Position numbers and translations under genes: made by a program
Assembly (NCBI GenBank): GCA_033297075.1
Contig: MU858167.1
Span: forward strand, 52,786-116,785
Length of the DNA: 64,000 bases
Reading direction: 5' to 3'
Source: Rhypophila decipiens
Taxonomy: Eukaryota > Ascomycota > Sordariomycetes > Sordariales > Naviculisporaceae
The notes under the pieces: model-generated
The model's input: only the letters and a program-made list of their open reading frames with translations
The model's database searches: none
Told to the model about the DNA's origin: nothing
Shown here: positions 11,909-24,935 of the stretch, piece by piece
Layout: every line of letters begins with the position of its first letter
Numbering within the stretch: position 1 is the first letter of the stretch

Positions 11909-12359
11909 TGAGATGAGGTGATTTGACGTTTCTTGTGCAGAACTTGGATATATCATTGTTCGATACACACGCTGTATATATGATAGATGGCAGGTACATG
12001 ATGGATGTAATTGGATTCCATACGTTATATAATCATATATAAGAAGCTATACAAAACATGAAGCCTCGAGAAGGGCTGCATCAGAACGCTCCGGGATGGC
12101 CATTTCACAACGTATCCGTACCATACATGATACGGAGGTAAGCCTTGGCGTTTTAGTGATCGCCGTTTGCTAACGGTGACTAAATTTAGTGCGGGGCACC
12201 CTGCCTGTTGGAGAGTTTTTGGCGGGGTGGAAAAAACTCCAGATTTCGCAAAATCCAAACCAGTCCCAACAACAACAACAACACATGCTGCATGTTCTCT
12301 CCTTGGATCTCCGTCACGAAGGAGACTAAAAGAGCACAGAAGTATCGGCAACAGCAACC
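11909..12359. other. Intergenic between TMEM42-like gene and tyw1
   Basis: 451 bp. The first half is AT-rich with repeated TATATAATCATATATAAG-type words, fitting a 3' end/polyadenylation zone. The second half contains an (AAC)-rich leader just before the tyw1 start. No gene is seen. Confidence 0.4.
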
Positions 12360-14853
12360 ATGGCAGCAGGGGATGAGATTGTGGGCGGCGCTAGTTCGTC
12401 GTCCACACAGGTCGGAAGCAGCGCTTGTGAGCTATGGTACCCCTTTCGCAATTGATTCTGAACTTCAAAGCTTACAAAATCTCTTATTAGTTGATCTTAT
12501 GGAGTTATGGCATACACACAGGTTATCTGTCATCCTAGCGATATTTGTCACCGCCTTGTTCATAAGAACATACCTACGGCAACCCAACTCCGAACGTGAG
12601 CAGCAACAACCACAACAAAAGGCAAAGGAGATTTTGCGCAGTACACAGGATATAAACCAGCAACAGACAGAGCCAGTAAAAGGGACTGAAAAGAGCGACG
12701 ACGAGAAGAAGGTGAAAACGAAACAACCCAGCAATGGGCCGCGGAGGATCAAGGGCGGTGTGAACAAGAAATTATCACGAAAAGATAGTAACGAAGGAGA
12801 GGCACAATCAGAAGAGAAGGCTACCAAAATCCAGACACTGGTTTTCTTCTCGTCACTCACCGGAAATACGGAGAAAACGGCCAAGGAGTTTGCGCAAACA
12901 CTGGGTAATGGTCTTGGCACAGGATCCGAGGGAGAAGGAGAAAAGAAGGATGGCGCTTTCTTGACGCCCCAAGTCCTGGACCTCGCCGAGATCGACTACG
13001 ACGATTACTTCATCTCCCCGACCAAAGCAGCCGAGACTCTTCTTGAGCAGAACCCAGAGATCACTGGGAAGATCGGCCTGTTTTATCTCTTCCTTGTGCC
13101 GAGCTACAATATCGACAGCATGAACGATACCTTGCTGGAACATCTGCAAGAAACACACCACGATTTCCGCATTGATACGGCGCCGTTGTCGACGATTCTG
13201 GGGTACTCGGTGTTCGGGTTTGGCGACAGGGATGGATGGCCTACCGAGGAGGAAGGATACTGTTTCCAGGCGAAAGAGCTGGATAAGTGGATGGCCAAGT
13301 TGACTGCACGGAAGCGCGCGTATCCACTCGGAATGGGCGACTGGAAGAGAGATGGGAAAGAAAGGCTCGCGGAGTGGCAGGCCGGCTTAGTGGATGTTCT
13401 AAACGTCGTGGAAGAGACCGGAAGTCTGGGAGACGGCGTCGTCGGATCGGGAGACGCTGTGGAAAGCGACGACGAGGTGGATGATGCAGACGATGGAGAA
13501 GTGGTATTCGAGGATGGAGCTGACTCACAAGCGCCCAAGTCCAAGAGCTCTGGAAGCATTGAGGATGTGGAAGATCTGGGCAAGATCATGGCGGCATCAC
13601 GGACAGATGCCAGCGACGGGAAACAACCCAAGGCGCCGATAGCCATCGACTTTACAACCGGCGGGAAAGTCAGAAAGACTGCCCCAACAGTCACCATCAA
13701 GGAGATGGTACCCAAAAATTCGCCGACCTACGCTTCCCTGACAAAGCAGGGCTATTCCATCGTCGGATCACACTCGGGCGTCAAGATATGCCGCTGGACG
13801 AAATCGGCCCTCCGCGGCAGAGGCTCCTGCTACAAGTACTCTTTTTACGGAATCAACTCGCACCAGTGCATGGAAACCACGCCCTCCCTCTCCTGTTCCA
13901 ACAAGTGCGTCTTTTGCTGGCGCCACGGCACCAACCCCGTCGGCACGACCTGGCGCTGGGTAGTCGACCCGCCAGATCTCATCTTTGACGGGGTCAAAGA
14001 AAACCACTACAAGAAAATCAAGATGATGCGCGGCGTGCCAGGAGTACGGGCGGAGCGCTTCGCCGAGGCCATGCGCATCCGCCACTGCGCTTTATCTCTG
14101 GTCGGCGAGCCCATCTTTTACCCGCACATCAACGAGTTCCTGGGCATGTTGCACCGCGAAAGGATTTCGTCCTTTTTGGTGTGTAACGCGCAGCATCCCG
14201 ACCAGCTCGCCGCCTTGCAGCACGTCACGCAGCTGTACGTTAGCATTGATGCCTCGAACCGCGAGTCTCTGAGGCGGATTGATCGGCCCCTTCATCGCGA
14301 TTTCTGGGAGAGATTCCAGCGTTGTCTTGATATCCTCCGCGAGAAGAGGTTCCGTCAGCGGACGGTATTTCGCCTGACGCTGGTCAAGGGGTTCAATGTA
14401 GAAGACGAAGCAGAGGGTTATGCGGACCTTGTCGAAAAGGGCCTCCCGTGCTTCGTCGAGGTCAAGGGTGTGACCTACTGCGGCACGTCTACGGCAGGAA
14501 GCGCGGGTCTGACCATGGCCAATGTGCCGTTTTACCAAGAAGTCTGCGACTTTGTGCTGGCGCTGGAGAAGGCGCTTCTCAAGAGAGGGCTCAAGTATGG
14601 CATCGCGGCCGAGCACGCACATAGCTGCTGTATCCTACTCGCTAGTGAGCGCTTCAAGGTCGACGGCAAGTGGCATACTCTGATCGATTATGAGAAATTC
14701 TTCCAGCTGCTGGAGGAGAAGGGGCCGGATGGAGAGTTTAGTCCGGAGGATTATATGGGGCCTCCGACTCCCGAGTGGGCGACTTGGGGACAGGGAGGGT
14801 TTGATCCTCGCGATCAGAGGGTTGATAGGAAGGGTCGGCCGATTGAAGCATAA
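12360..14853 (+). CDS. tyw1: tRNA 4-demethylwyosine synthase (flavodoxin plus radical SAM)
   Basis: Second enzyme of wybutosine synthesis at G37 of phenylalanine tRNA: condenses N1-methylguanosine with pyruvate carbons using two iron-sulfur clusters. Proposed exons 12360..12426 and 12491..14853 give 809 aa. The 64-nt intron (GTGAGC...TTATTAG) is inferred from good splice sites, the ACCATGG start context, and an in-frame join reading AFDLMELWHTHRL. The fallback start is ATG 12499. A hydrophobic anchor (SVILAIFVTALFIRTYL) follows, as in animal TYW1. Next come a charged linker, a flavodoxin-like domain (VFFSSLTGNTEKTAKEF, FGFGDRDGWP), an acidic insert, and the radical SAM domain with CSNKCVFC (Cys491, 495, 498). 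The C-terminal wyosine-base region includes EHAHSCC. Confidence 0.94.
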
Positions 14854-15520
14854 GCGGTCGGTCTGGTCCATCGACCTTGATACAACAAAAGTTAGAGTAG
14901 CATCAAATTGCAGATGGTTCTTTGTGCTGCATTGAAGTTGAAGGTGTGTTCGATGATACTATCAAAGCTGGATGCTTTAGAATAATGTGACGGAACGAAT
15001 CATTACAAGTAAAGATGAAGGGGCCGACCTCTTTGCAAGGAGCCGCCCGTATTTTAGCAGTTCCGTCTTGCCGACCCATACTCCAATCGTACCGATACCC
15101 GTTCTATATACATTCTTCGCTTCTTACACAAGACAGACCGATGGGGCATCACGGTCGCTCTCCAGAACCGTACAGACAAAAATAAGTGGGAATAATGGCT
15201 TTACAGGAAACAGAATTGGTTATTAATACATGCACCATCACCGCCGGCCCATGTCTCAATCGTCGAGCCACGAATTCGTCGGTTGATCGCAGAGTGGAGG
15301 GGGACATCAGCAAAGGCGGTGAATTTCCCTCGCGACAGCCCATGCCTTATATGCGTTGTGTTCTCCCCGGAACAGGGGGCGTCGTTTCGACAGCTACGTA
15401 ATCTCAGCGGGATGTAAAGTGAGTCCACCAGTTGAGCCATTCATCGAACGCCGCGGAGAGGGTATTCGTTTGTCGGAGGTTTTCACGGCCTATAGGCGAC
15501 ATGGCTCCCGGAGCGGGCGT
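14854..15520. other. Convergent intergenic region, tyw1 / tom20
   Basis: 667 bp between the stop codons of two convergent genes, so probably both 3' untranslated regions. Only short frames without recognisable products are present. Confidence 0.4.
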
Positions 15521-16205
15521 CTAGTCGAGCCCCGCGCTCCCGGCGGCCAGCTCGCGCATCATCTCGGCGATATCGACATCTGGTGGCGCTTGGAAGGCAC
15601 CTCCAATCCTGAGGGTTCCGTCATAGGCGATCATCTCGGCGAGGACCTCGAGGACGGGCTTCGATACGGTCTTGTCGTAGATGTTGATCAGATCGGCGGG
15701 GGTTGGGTAAACCTTGAGCGCCTTGTAGAACGCAAGGGCGGCTTCGAAAGTATTGGCGGCTGCAGTGAAAAAAAGTCAGATATCAGTTGCCCAGGGTTGT
15801 GGTTCCACGTTGTAAACGTCCAAGGGAAGCTTACGATCTTGTCCCAGGATCTCGCCATTCTGCACCTGCTCTAGGAAGTATGCCTCCTTCTCTTCGACTG
15901 AAGTTGGGAAGCCCTCTTCCTTTGCTTCGTCAACCGCCTGCTTGACGTGCTGTCTTTGAGCTTGGATGTCCGCCTGGGCTTTCTCCTTGTTGACCCTCGC
16001 CTGTCGTCTGTACTCGCGGCGCAGGTTTCTGCGGAACTCGGGGTCGTTTCGCCTTTTATAGTCGAAGTAGGCGGCGTAGGCTGAAGATCAGACAAATTGT
16101 CAGAACCGAGCACATTCACTTCCTGTGCAGGTAAGAAAACTTACCAACAAATCCACCAGCTACGACGGCAACCGTCGTAGCGATAGTTGTCGTTGAAGGG
16201 GCCAT
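15521..16205 (-). CDS. tom20: Mitochondrial import receptor Tom20
   Basis: Outer-membrane receptor of the TOM complex that binds presequences of imported mitochondrial proteins. Exons complement(15521..15759, 15835..16080, 16145..16205) give 181 aa. The N-terminal anchor ([19 protein letters not shown], about residues 8-26) spans the first exon junction. A basic, Gln/Arg-rich linker follows ([20 protein letters not shown]), then the TPR-like receptor domain. That domain includes [20 protein letters not shown], with INIYDKT and [11 protein letters not shown] after it. The second intron (15760..15834) joins as GQDPANTFEAA, restoring family alignment. The C terminus is Gly/Ala-rich and ends GSAGLD. 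Divergent from exo84. Confidence 0.95.
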
Positions 16206-17034
16206 CTTTCCGATGTTGCTAGAAGATATTATAAGAGAAAGAGTTCGATTGAAAAGTGGAAGATGACCAGCTATTCGGTGGACCAAGTTCTGAAATAAGC
16301 CGAGCGACAGTGAGAAAGAGTCGGGTGTGGCTTTTTATTGATGAAGAGATAAATAAAGTTCAGGTTGCCTTTGCGCTCCGATTGCAGAGCTCATCCAACT
16401 TCTGAGCCGACCAGGGGGTGTTTTTTTTCTGGGTCGGGCCATGACGCTAATCCCGTCGTGCACGTACCACATCCAAATGCTTTCCCGGCTTCACCAGACG
16501 AACGGCGGAACATGTTACTGCTGACAATTCTAGTAATACTCTTCGAGAGTATCACTCAGGATAGAAGGATCAAGTCTAGCAGCTGCCTACAAGGCTCACA
16601 TTGTATTATATAATGATATTTTGGTGGTATTAAAAGTTCATTTCTCAACGCCCGTTGAAATCCGTACTGTTACATCAAATTCTGTAACACCGTGACACTG
16701 CCAACCCCTGTACTTACGGCTCGAAAGCTTCAAGTCCACTCCGCGGCGGTACGTACTCCATCTCTTAGCCTGTCTACGAACCTCAACCTAAAAGCGGAGA
16801 CGTCGAGGTGGTCGTTGCTATCGTCGTCACTGTCGATGCTGTTGTCATTTGAAGCTTCCTCGTCAATCAATTCCGCCAGACCTTCCTTGTGCGAAGCGAC
16901 GAAGCCTAATACGGAGCCGGGAATAGGCTCACCTGTCAACGAACTCCAAAACAACTGCTCCTGGCCCCTCCCAGCTCCCACCTCTACGATCTGTCGACCT
17001 CTCCAAAGCTAGTCGAGTGCAATCGCGGGTCACA
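16206..17034. promoter_or_regulatory. Divergent promoter region, tom20 / exo84
   Basis: 829 bp between divergent start codons. Mixed composition with an AT-rich stretch around 16590-16690. An ATG at 17017, in frame with exo84, would add six residues. No separate gene is seen. Confidence 0.45.
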
Positions 17035-19484
17035 ATGTCCGAAGAACGATCAAAAATATCTCTGAGGAGCGGTGGAAAGAGGAAAAACCGCCCAACCATC
17101 AGCGCACCAAGGCAGATTTCCAATCCGATTCCCCAAGATGATCCATCTTCGCGAGGGCCCCCAGGCCGTTCGTTTGACGAAACTCCTCGTCTACGGCAGA
17201 GGCCGCCTCCTCAGAGCAGCGGAAAGGTATGCTCTGGTTTTGTTCCTCTTTGAGGACTTGGTCTGGGAGCGAGGTTGCTGACAACTCCTTCATTTTCTAG
17301 ACATCAGATTTGGTCAAACGGCGCTATTCGACACGGTTCAATAACATTCCAGCTGATTTCGACCCAACGGCAAATCCGATGCCGACGATGCCCAGCCTGG
17401 AGAAGTACGAATCCGCCCAAAGCCGTCGGATGCCACCATCTAGAGGAAGGGGGGCAAGTGTTGGAAGTGGCGGCGCTCCAGTTCCAGAGGTAGATGTCAG
17501 GGCTCTTCAGGATCCAAATCTTGTACCTGAACAATGTTTGTTGGAACTCGTCTGATTCCCATGTCGAGAACAGCCGGCTAACCAAGTAACTCGAAGATGT
17601 TGCCGAGATCCTCAGCGATGCGACCGAAGACGGAATCCGAGAGTATGAAACCAGTTTACGAGCTCTCAAGAGCCGTGCGGCGACAGACCTACAGCAGAAT
17701 GTTTACCAAAATCGAACCCAGTTTATCAAGATCAGCAAAGAGGCAGAAAAGCTCAAGGGTGAAATGCGCACTCTCCGAAACCTGATGTCCGAACTCAAGA
17801 CCACCGCTCTCCGATCAGTCTCGACCAGCGCAGACAACTCAGGTCTTGGTAGCGAATTCTCTACAGGCTTGAGTAAGAGGGACAAGCGCAGCTCGATTAC
17901 TGACCGAACGGCTCTTTGGAGTTCCCAGATGCAGGTCGGTGTTTATTGTTCGCTGCCAACTCTGCTTCCATGCTGATGATCTTATAGGCACTTTATAAAG
18001 CTGTTGAGGGTTCGCAGCGATTTCTTCCAAACTCCCAGGGTCGCCACGTCGTGCAGGATGCAGGGCCCTGGATAGAACTGGACAATGCCACCTACAAATC
18101 ACGGCGCTCAATGCAGATATTCCTGTTAAATGACCATTTGCTCATTGCATCGCGTAAGAAACGGAAAATGGACGGGCCCGCCACTCCAGAAAGCCGCGCA
18201 CCTATGACCAAGCTTGTCGCCGACCGCTGCTGGCACCTACTCGATGTGGAGGTTATGGACATGGCTGGCACGGGTGAGTCGTCAGGCGGAAGAAGCAAGC
18301 TTGCTGACGCGATTATGGTCAGGGGAGGCGGGCAAAACGAGTCGGTTATATACAGAACCGAGAAGCCGGAGGACCATCAGAAGACAGCTCTGATCTCCAA
18401 CATTCGGAAGACGATGGAAGAACTCCGCCGGAACTTGCAGTCGGAAAGAGAAGCGACCAACAAAGCAAAGGAGACGATCAACTACTTCGCGTCCCGGGAC
18501 CCTGGTCTCTTGCAGAAGACCGAGTTGCTAGAAACGTTGTCGGATATCAAAGACATGCTCATCGAAGTTGATGGCAAGCAACAGAATCTTCGATGGGTAG
18601 AAAGCCAGATGGATGAGTTGGATATCAACATCGCGCTCCAGCAAATTGAACCGGCCGTCGCCCGCATTGAGAAGCTCAAGAGTCTCGCGCATAGCTTGAA
18701 GAACAACGCGATCGCCCAAGACTTTATCTCGTTCAAGGTGGATGAGCGGTGCGCCAGGTTGGCTACCTTGATCGTTCGCGAGCTTGTCAGCTCCCACGAG
18801 CAGCAACGGAAGACAAAGCTCAACGTCACTTGGTTGACCCGACTTGGCTTTGAGGACCGGGCTCGAGAAGCCTACCTAGAGGCCCGGAGCGAGATCATCC
18901 AGAAGAGAACCAGGTATGTGTATTCTTAAGTAAATTCCGCCGTGCCTTTTCGCTTGCTGACACAAACATAGACAATGCATCTTTCAAGGAGATCTTCACT
19001 TGTACATCTGGGAGATATCGTTTGTCTATTTCACAATTATCCGGAATACGGTGAGCTGCTTCCAGGCCTGCTTTCCGCCTCCGATGATGAGCGCGTGCGT
19101 GAAGTGGGCAAAGGAGGAAGTCGATGCGTTCAACTTGCTCTTGGCTCGACAGTTGAGCAGCGCAGAGGAAGGCGGTGAGGTTTGGACGCAGTGCATGAAT
19201 AGGGCCAAGGAACATGCAGTGATGCTGTCGGAAGTTGGCCTCGACTTTCGCAATCTCGTTGGGCGGAACGTCAAGGCTGGCGCCACTGAGGTTCCAAAAT
19301 CGACGCCGGTAAGCGGCAACTCCCAAGTTGGCTTGGGTTTAATGTGATTTTATGAGTTTTCCGCGCGACATTGACACGAACGGATAACTAACGATCAAAG
19401 GACGATGAAAATGCTGATGAGCCAAGTCACGATGGGCCTGCAGGAGGTGTGAAAATCATCATTGATGAATCGGAGGTTAGTTGA
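17035..19484 (+). CDS. exo84: Exocyst complex component Exo84
   Basis: Subunit of the octameric exocyst that tethers secretory vesicles to the plasma membrane at growing tips. Exons 17035..17226, 17301..17535, 17597..17934, 17988..18913, 18972..19308 and 19401..19484 give 703 aa. The basic N terminus (MSEERSKISLRSGGKRKNRP) is followed by an Exo84/Vps51-type coiled coil: VPEQYVAEILSDATEDGI is assembled across intron 2, and FIKISKEAEKLKGEMRTLRNLM follows. A PH-like domain covers about 285-420 (WIELDNATYKSRRSMQIFLLNDHLLIASRKKRK). The C-terminal helical exocyst-rod region runs from about 430 on. Intron 2 uses a weaker GTTTGT donor and AAG acceptor. The frame stays intact at all five junctions. 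Confidence 0.93.
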
Positions 19485-20936
19485 GGTACAAGCATACCAC
19501 GGCGTATGAGCGGGAAACTGTTTGGGTTATTTAAGAGGGACCTTGGCCCAGGTCAAGCTTGTTATTATTTATACCTTGTGTTCATGTCACCAGGCTTTAG
19601 GACAGACGATCAGTTTCAAGAAGTTATAGTACATGTAAAGAGTTGATTATATATACACGTAGTTACATAACCGGATAGTTGACATACGGGAAAATGTAAG
19701 ATACTACCGCTTAAACAGCGACGCGGGCCAAGAATCGCATTAGTGACAAGGACCAGATAGTGTAAAAATCCCGATGAGGTCATCGCCAAAGTAGCTTTCA
19801 CTAAAGGGCACGTGATATTAACCTTTCACGACATGAGGAATTGGGTAAATACCTAATTTTGCTAAGATGGGGTACATGCCCAAGGGGGCGATGATATGAG
19901 GCAATTGAATCACTTTGACCGACTCTTTGCCCCTCACTGTTGATGGTAGTACTGGTGGACTTGGATCGTCAAGGGGGACCCAAACACGGACTGGTATAAA
20001 TCAACAAGACAAGTGAACATTTATGGTTGTAGTTTCCAGTGTCGGGCGATCTGCTGGAATGTCTCAGGTGATAACTCCATATTCGCTGCTTTACAGATAC
20101 GGAGTACCAAATTATGAGATCACAGTCGCTGCCTTTTATGCTTTGTACAAAATAATGCACTCTCTTCAACAGCACAGCTTGGCCCTTGCTCCCTTGACCG
20201 GGATCTGACTGCCAAGCACTCCACAGTGCACGGGCCATCGTTGCTTGCCCCTCCCCGCCTTGAAGTGGGCTGCGATGGATAAGGCAGGCACGCTAGAGAT
20301 CAGCACCGACATTTTGGGTGAAGAGACGCCTTGCGCCATCCAATCCCGATCAAGCAAGCACCTCAGCAATTTCCATCCACAGCTAGAGCCTAGCACCAGA
20401 GGAGCGGCGGGCTGGCTGGTTCAGTGGGTGGTCACACTCGACTCTCTCAGGTCACAATCACAACCAGCATCCCGCAAAACAAAGTGTGAAATCGGACTCC
20501 TTTTCTCATTCCACATTTGCATCCCATTATACCCTTTGCTGAATATCTCGACAAAACTCGCGGGTCGTCGACCACTTGGTCTTTGTTATTTGAATCTTTT
20601 TTATTACGGCTTTGCTCACGATTTGATACCAACGCATTTCCCCGGTCGGGCTTATCCATTGTTCTGGACGAAATCGACCCTAACGCTCCTGGCACTACCA
20701 AACTTAGCAGGCGACTCTCTGACCCGCGATTCACCCTCTCTCCTCCCACCTGCCCAATTTTGAGCTGGAGCCGCGCAGTACCCAAGAATTGTAAACCGAA
20801 ACGTCATTGCCTCCGAAAAGCATTCCCCCATCCACTTCAACAACGACAGACAACATAACAAGAACGACATCGATTGCCTCTATTTCATCGTCATCCGCAA
20901 CCCCCACATCAGCCAACAACCAGACCGCCCGCCACA
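19485..20936. other. Intergenic, exo84 3' side and long PP2A 5' leader
   Basis: About 1.45 kb. The last 500 bp are pyrimidine- and CA-rich, typical of a fungal 5' leader. An open frame from ATG 20275 to 20763 has no recognisable product and is probably untranslated leader or an upstream ORF. A CACGTG is present at 19809. Confidence 0.4.
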
Positions 20937-22383
20937 ATGGATACAAACATGGAGGATGTTGCGCGCACGCCGGCAGACCTGCAATCTACCCCGGTTGAGC
21001 CCACCACCGTGGGGACTCTGGACGGATGGATTGAAAGCTTGATGAAGTGCAAACAGTTGGCCGAAGTCGATGTCCAGAGGCTGTGCGAGAAAGTCAGTTC
21101 ACCCCTCCGTCACGATACTTCCCTGCCCAAAAGACCGCCCTTTCTTGGAGCCTGATGCTTCACGAGGGCCCGAAGGCGGGGATTCGCCATTCCCACCTCA
21201 TCGCGCGCGCGCATATACATGCCAAATACTGACATTTTTTTCCCCAGGCACGCGAGGTCCTGCAAGAAGAGTCCAACGTGCAACCAGTGGTATGTAGGAG
21301 CCAAAGTGCCGAATCCGTTTAGGAGTCCTTGCTCACCTGACCTTGCAGAAATGCCCAGTCACTGTCTGCGGCGATATCCACGGACAGTTCCATGATCTAA
21401 TGGAACTGTTCAAGATCGGTGGACCCAATCCCGATACCAACTACCTTTTCATGGGTATGCGTCCTCCCTTCTCGTCCGTCTCACTGGACTCCTGGAAGAT
21501 ACTAACCGCTCTGGAACAGGCGATTACGTCGATCGAGGGTACTACTCGGTGGAGACGGTCACCCTGTTGGTCGCGCTCAAAATTCGATACCCCCAACGCA
21601 TAACCATCCTCCGCGGAAACCACGAGTCACGCCAGATCACTCAAGTGTACGGCTTTTACGACGAGTGCCTCCGTAAATATGGCAACGCCAACGTGTGGAA
21701 GTACTTCACGGACCTGTTTGACTACCTTCCCCTCACCGCCCTGATCGACAACCAGATCTTTTGCCTGCACGGCGGCCTGTCTCCTAGCATCGACACGCTG
21801 GACAACATCAGGGCTCTGGATCGTATTCAGGAGGTCCCCCACGAAGGCCCCATGTGCGACCTTCTGTGGTCTGACCCCGATGACAGATGTGGTTGGGGTA
21901 TCTCCCCCCGCGGAGCTGGATATACGTTCGGACAGGATATCTCCGAGGCGTTCAATCACAACAACGGCTTGACCCTGATTGCTCGGGCACATCAACTTGT
22001 CATGGAGGGATATAACTGGTCTCAAGATAGAAACGTTGTGACGATATTTTCTGGTAAGCCGCGACCGATGGTGACCGATGCAGCTGCTCTCGTTACTGAC
22101 TGAAAATACAGCTCCGAACTACTGCTACAGATGCGGTAACCAGGCTGCCATCATGGAGATCGACGAACACTTGAAATACACCTTGTAAGACCATACCCTT
22201 CTCAGGCACCCACTGACGGGCTTCACCGGCTAACTTGTATATCAGCTTGCAATTCGACCCGTGCCCCAGAGCTGGCGAGCCGATGGTTTCAAGGCGTAAG
22301 CTATATTCCATGATCCGATACCCCCGGCCTTTTTCGTTCATGCTGACCCACCATGCGCAGGAACCCCCGACTACTTCCTCTAA
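20937..22383 (+). CDS. pphA: Serine/threonine protein phosphatase 2A catalytic subunit
   Basis: Catalytic subunit of PP2A, a two-metal phosphoserine/threonine phosphatase controlling cell cycle, morphology and signalling. Seven coding exons, 20937..21092, 21248..21289, 21349..21454, 21520..22053, 22112..22184, 22246..22295 and 22361..22383, give 327 aa. Metal-site motifs are intact: [19 protein letters not shown] (joined across intron 3), RGNHESR, and the later [25 protein letters not shown] is joined across intron 4. The last exon is only 23 nt and completes RRTPDYFL, the conserved tail whose terminal Leu is methylated and Tyr phosphorylated in this family. The N terminus is about 18 residues longer than the animal enzyme. 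The symbol follows Aspergillus usage; Neurospora calls it pph-1. Confidence 0.95.
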
Positions 22384-24935
22384 TACAAACCTGTTCCGTC
22401 TTGCCCAACATGCAGTTATCAAGAGATGTTGCAATTGGCGCCGTCTTGCCAGCAGTTCGGTCCAGGAAGGTGCCCTGTTCGGTTATATTAAGGGGGTTTA
22501 ACCGAGGAGGATAGTGGTTGTGTCTAAAAGACGTCCGAATTTTGTTTTTGGAGGTCACATCGGACCCTCCCTTTTGTTGAAGAATATAGTCATCGGACAG
22601 GACTTAATGACAAGACTGGCCCAATCTCAAGACCAGACAACAACAGCGGTATAAAGTCGATAGACTAACGACAGCGAGAGCCTTGAAATAGTTGTATTGC
22701 CGCATGTTTTCTTTGGTTTCTTTTGCTATTTAAAAAGGTTTATGTCATGTTTGATACAGGTCCTGCAAAACCCAGCTAACGTCATGAGTGCGTAGTTGAT
22801 AGTTTGCGCTTCCATTCACGAATAGTGAGTCCCCCCATAACCAGTATGGCAAGGGAATCTAGGGTAACAGAAGGAGTTACGTAGGTGTATCAACAGTAGG
22901 TGGATTCGGGGACAAGCAGGAACGCTCCTCCGCTGCCCGGCTTCTGTGAATCAGCTTGGTGTCCGATACGATGGTTGCCGTCGACATGATCGGTCCTCGT
23001 TGGGAATGGCAAGCTAGTCGCAAAAGTCTAACTTTATGAGTTCCCAGTCACGTAACCCGTACTGCTGCCGACAGTCAGCAGGCTATGTTGATCAGAGAAG
23101 ACAACAACCAAATCCCTCTTCCTGGCGGCCCAAATGAAACGATGCATCACCGACGTGGTGATATTATTCTCCGTCATCCCCGTCAACAGTTTTCGAGACA
23201 GGCAACGACAGTCCACAGGATCCAAACTGCCTCGGCTCGGTTGGCTTCAGGTCAGCCACCAACTTTGTTTTCCCCTGACGTTTCAACCAAGGGCTGCAGC
23301 ATCGATTCTTCGCGCTGTACAGCAGGACACAGATTGGATTGATGGTTCCGTCATCTGTTATTGAGCGAGGCAGGCAGGCAAACGAAAAGGTGGGAGGACA
23401 GAAAAGCCCGGATGACCGAAGCTAATTCACGCAGAATTCGAAACGGCCACCTCACTGATGCCAACTCTAAGCTGGTAGCGTCCTTGATTCGTTTTGTGCT
23501 GCTCAGTCGGCTAGTTCTAGCTTGAGGCTTAGCTGACCCAGCGGGAAAAAGACCAGCCCGAAACGAAAGCACGTTAAACATATTCGATGATCATCAGCAG
23601 CCGGCCAATCTGGTGTTGGTCTGAAGTAACGGAACGGTTCTTGCAGGATTCGCACCTCAGGTTTGTTGTGATGGCGTCAAGGAAGTATCATCCATTACTG
23701 TCCTTTGCCCATTCTCTCATGCTATGCGTGAAGGGTCTCTCCGTTGGGGCTGAGATATCTGTGCTCCTCCTCTCCCTCCCGTAGGCTCTGGTATCTCAAC
23801 TGTTACAGGTCCTGCGGGACTCGAGAAGCGGAAAAGGCAAGCCTGACCAGGAACAATAGATACAGATACTGAAAGGGGCTGGTGTTCACTGCCGTCCCGG
23901 TTGGACCCTTCATCTCAACTGACCATGAGGAGGATCATTGAACACCATCGGACCAGCCACGAGTCTTGGATACAGGACCACGGGAACATGTTTTCGTCCT
24001 AGCTGCATATCTCTTTTTTTCGCCATCTCGCAACTTGCATACTACACACAGGATCACCAGGCAAGAGAGGCACCAGCATGACTGTTTACTCAAGGAATCT
24101 GCCGTCTAACTTGATTACCGAGCTATACTGCGTACACATGCTTTATATCGCCTTACGTACAAATCCTCAAGAATTTCCGTTCATATTCGCCTCGCAGTCT
24201 TTGATGCCCCGATCTTCGGGCTGTTCCGGATAGAAAGTTCTGTCCGTCTTGACATCTCTTGCAGGGTCATCGAGGCGGCAAATCATCAAGGGCAAACATG
24301 CATATTCACACGCAGCTATCTAGAGGTACATTACGTATCCCCCAGTTCAACATGATCCAAGGAAGGCGAGCTACAAGGGGACCAGACCTCGGTGCGAACG
24401 GCGTTTCTTCTGTCCCGTCCAAGGGACCAGCCAGCTACTTTAGTGACCTTTGCTCGCTCCATCACCGGCTCGAGACTGATCATTTCATTAACCAACATGG
24501 CCCTTTTTTTGCTTCCATAAATACACGTCTGAGCCCACCTAATTATTCCTCTACCCAGCTCGTTGTCACTCGCCTGCCTCTCCTTTTTTTTCTAAATTTG
24601 TCTCTTGTTTTGTTTCTTTTCTTCCCTGTCTATCTGTCTGTATAGATCGATAGATATTGGCCCCAACGGTCTCACCTACCACAACATTTTTCTCATTTTA
24701 TTCTCTTATTCTCTCGTTACATATAGGTCTCAAGTTATCACGCTCGTTACGATCAACTTGTCGACCACTCACTCACTTTATTCAACTCGACCATTCTCTC
24801 ACTTTTTCCGCAAATCATCTACAGCACCACGCCCTGAATAAAACCATCCTAGTGGTCCAGAAAGGGGAGAATCCCAAAAAGAAAAGCCATCCAACAACGC
24901 CAGGCAGGCACCCAAAGTAAACAACTTCTTTCAAA
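22384..24935. other. Intergenic, PP2A 3' side to seven-TM gene
   Basis: About 2.55 kb. The last 450 bp are strongly T/C-rich (runs of T at about 24500-24620) and look like promoter plus 5' leader of the downstream gene. That stretch contains short upstream frames. Nothing recognisable is encoded on either strand. Confidence 0.4.

Noticed and set aside
12208..12498. N-terminal extension of TYW1 in the same frame upstream of 12499
   Set aside because: It would begin at an ATG in poor context and encode Asn/Gln/Arg-rich sequence crossing the proposed intron. The spliced start at 12360 explains the sequence better.
20275..20763. Possible separate gene in the PP2A leader
   Set aside because: Starts with an ATG, but composition is leader-like, no domain is visible and no splice structure extends it. 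At most an upstream ORF.
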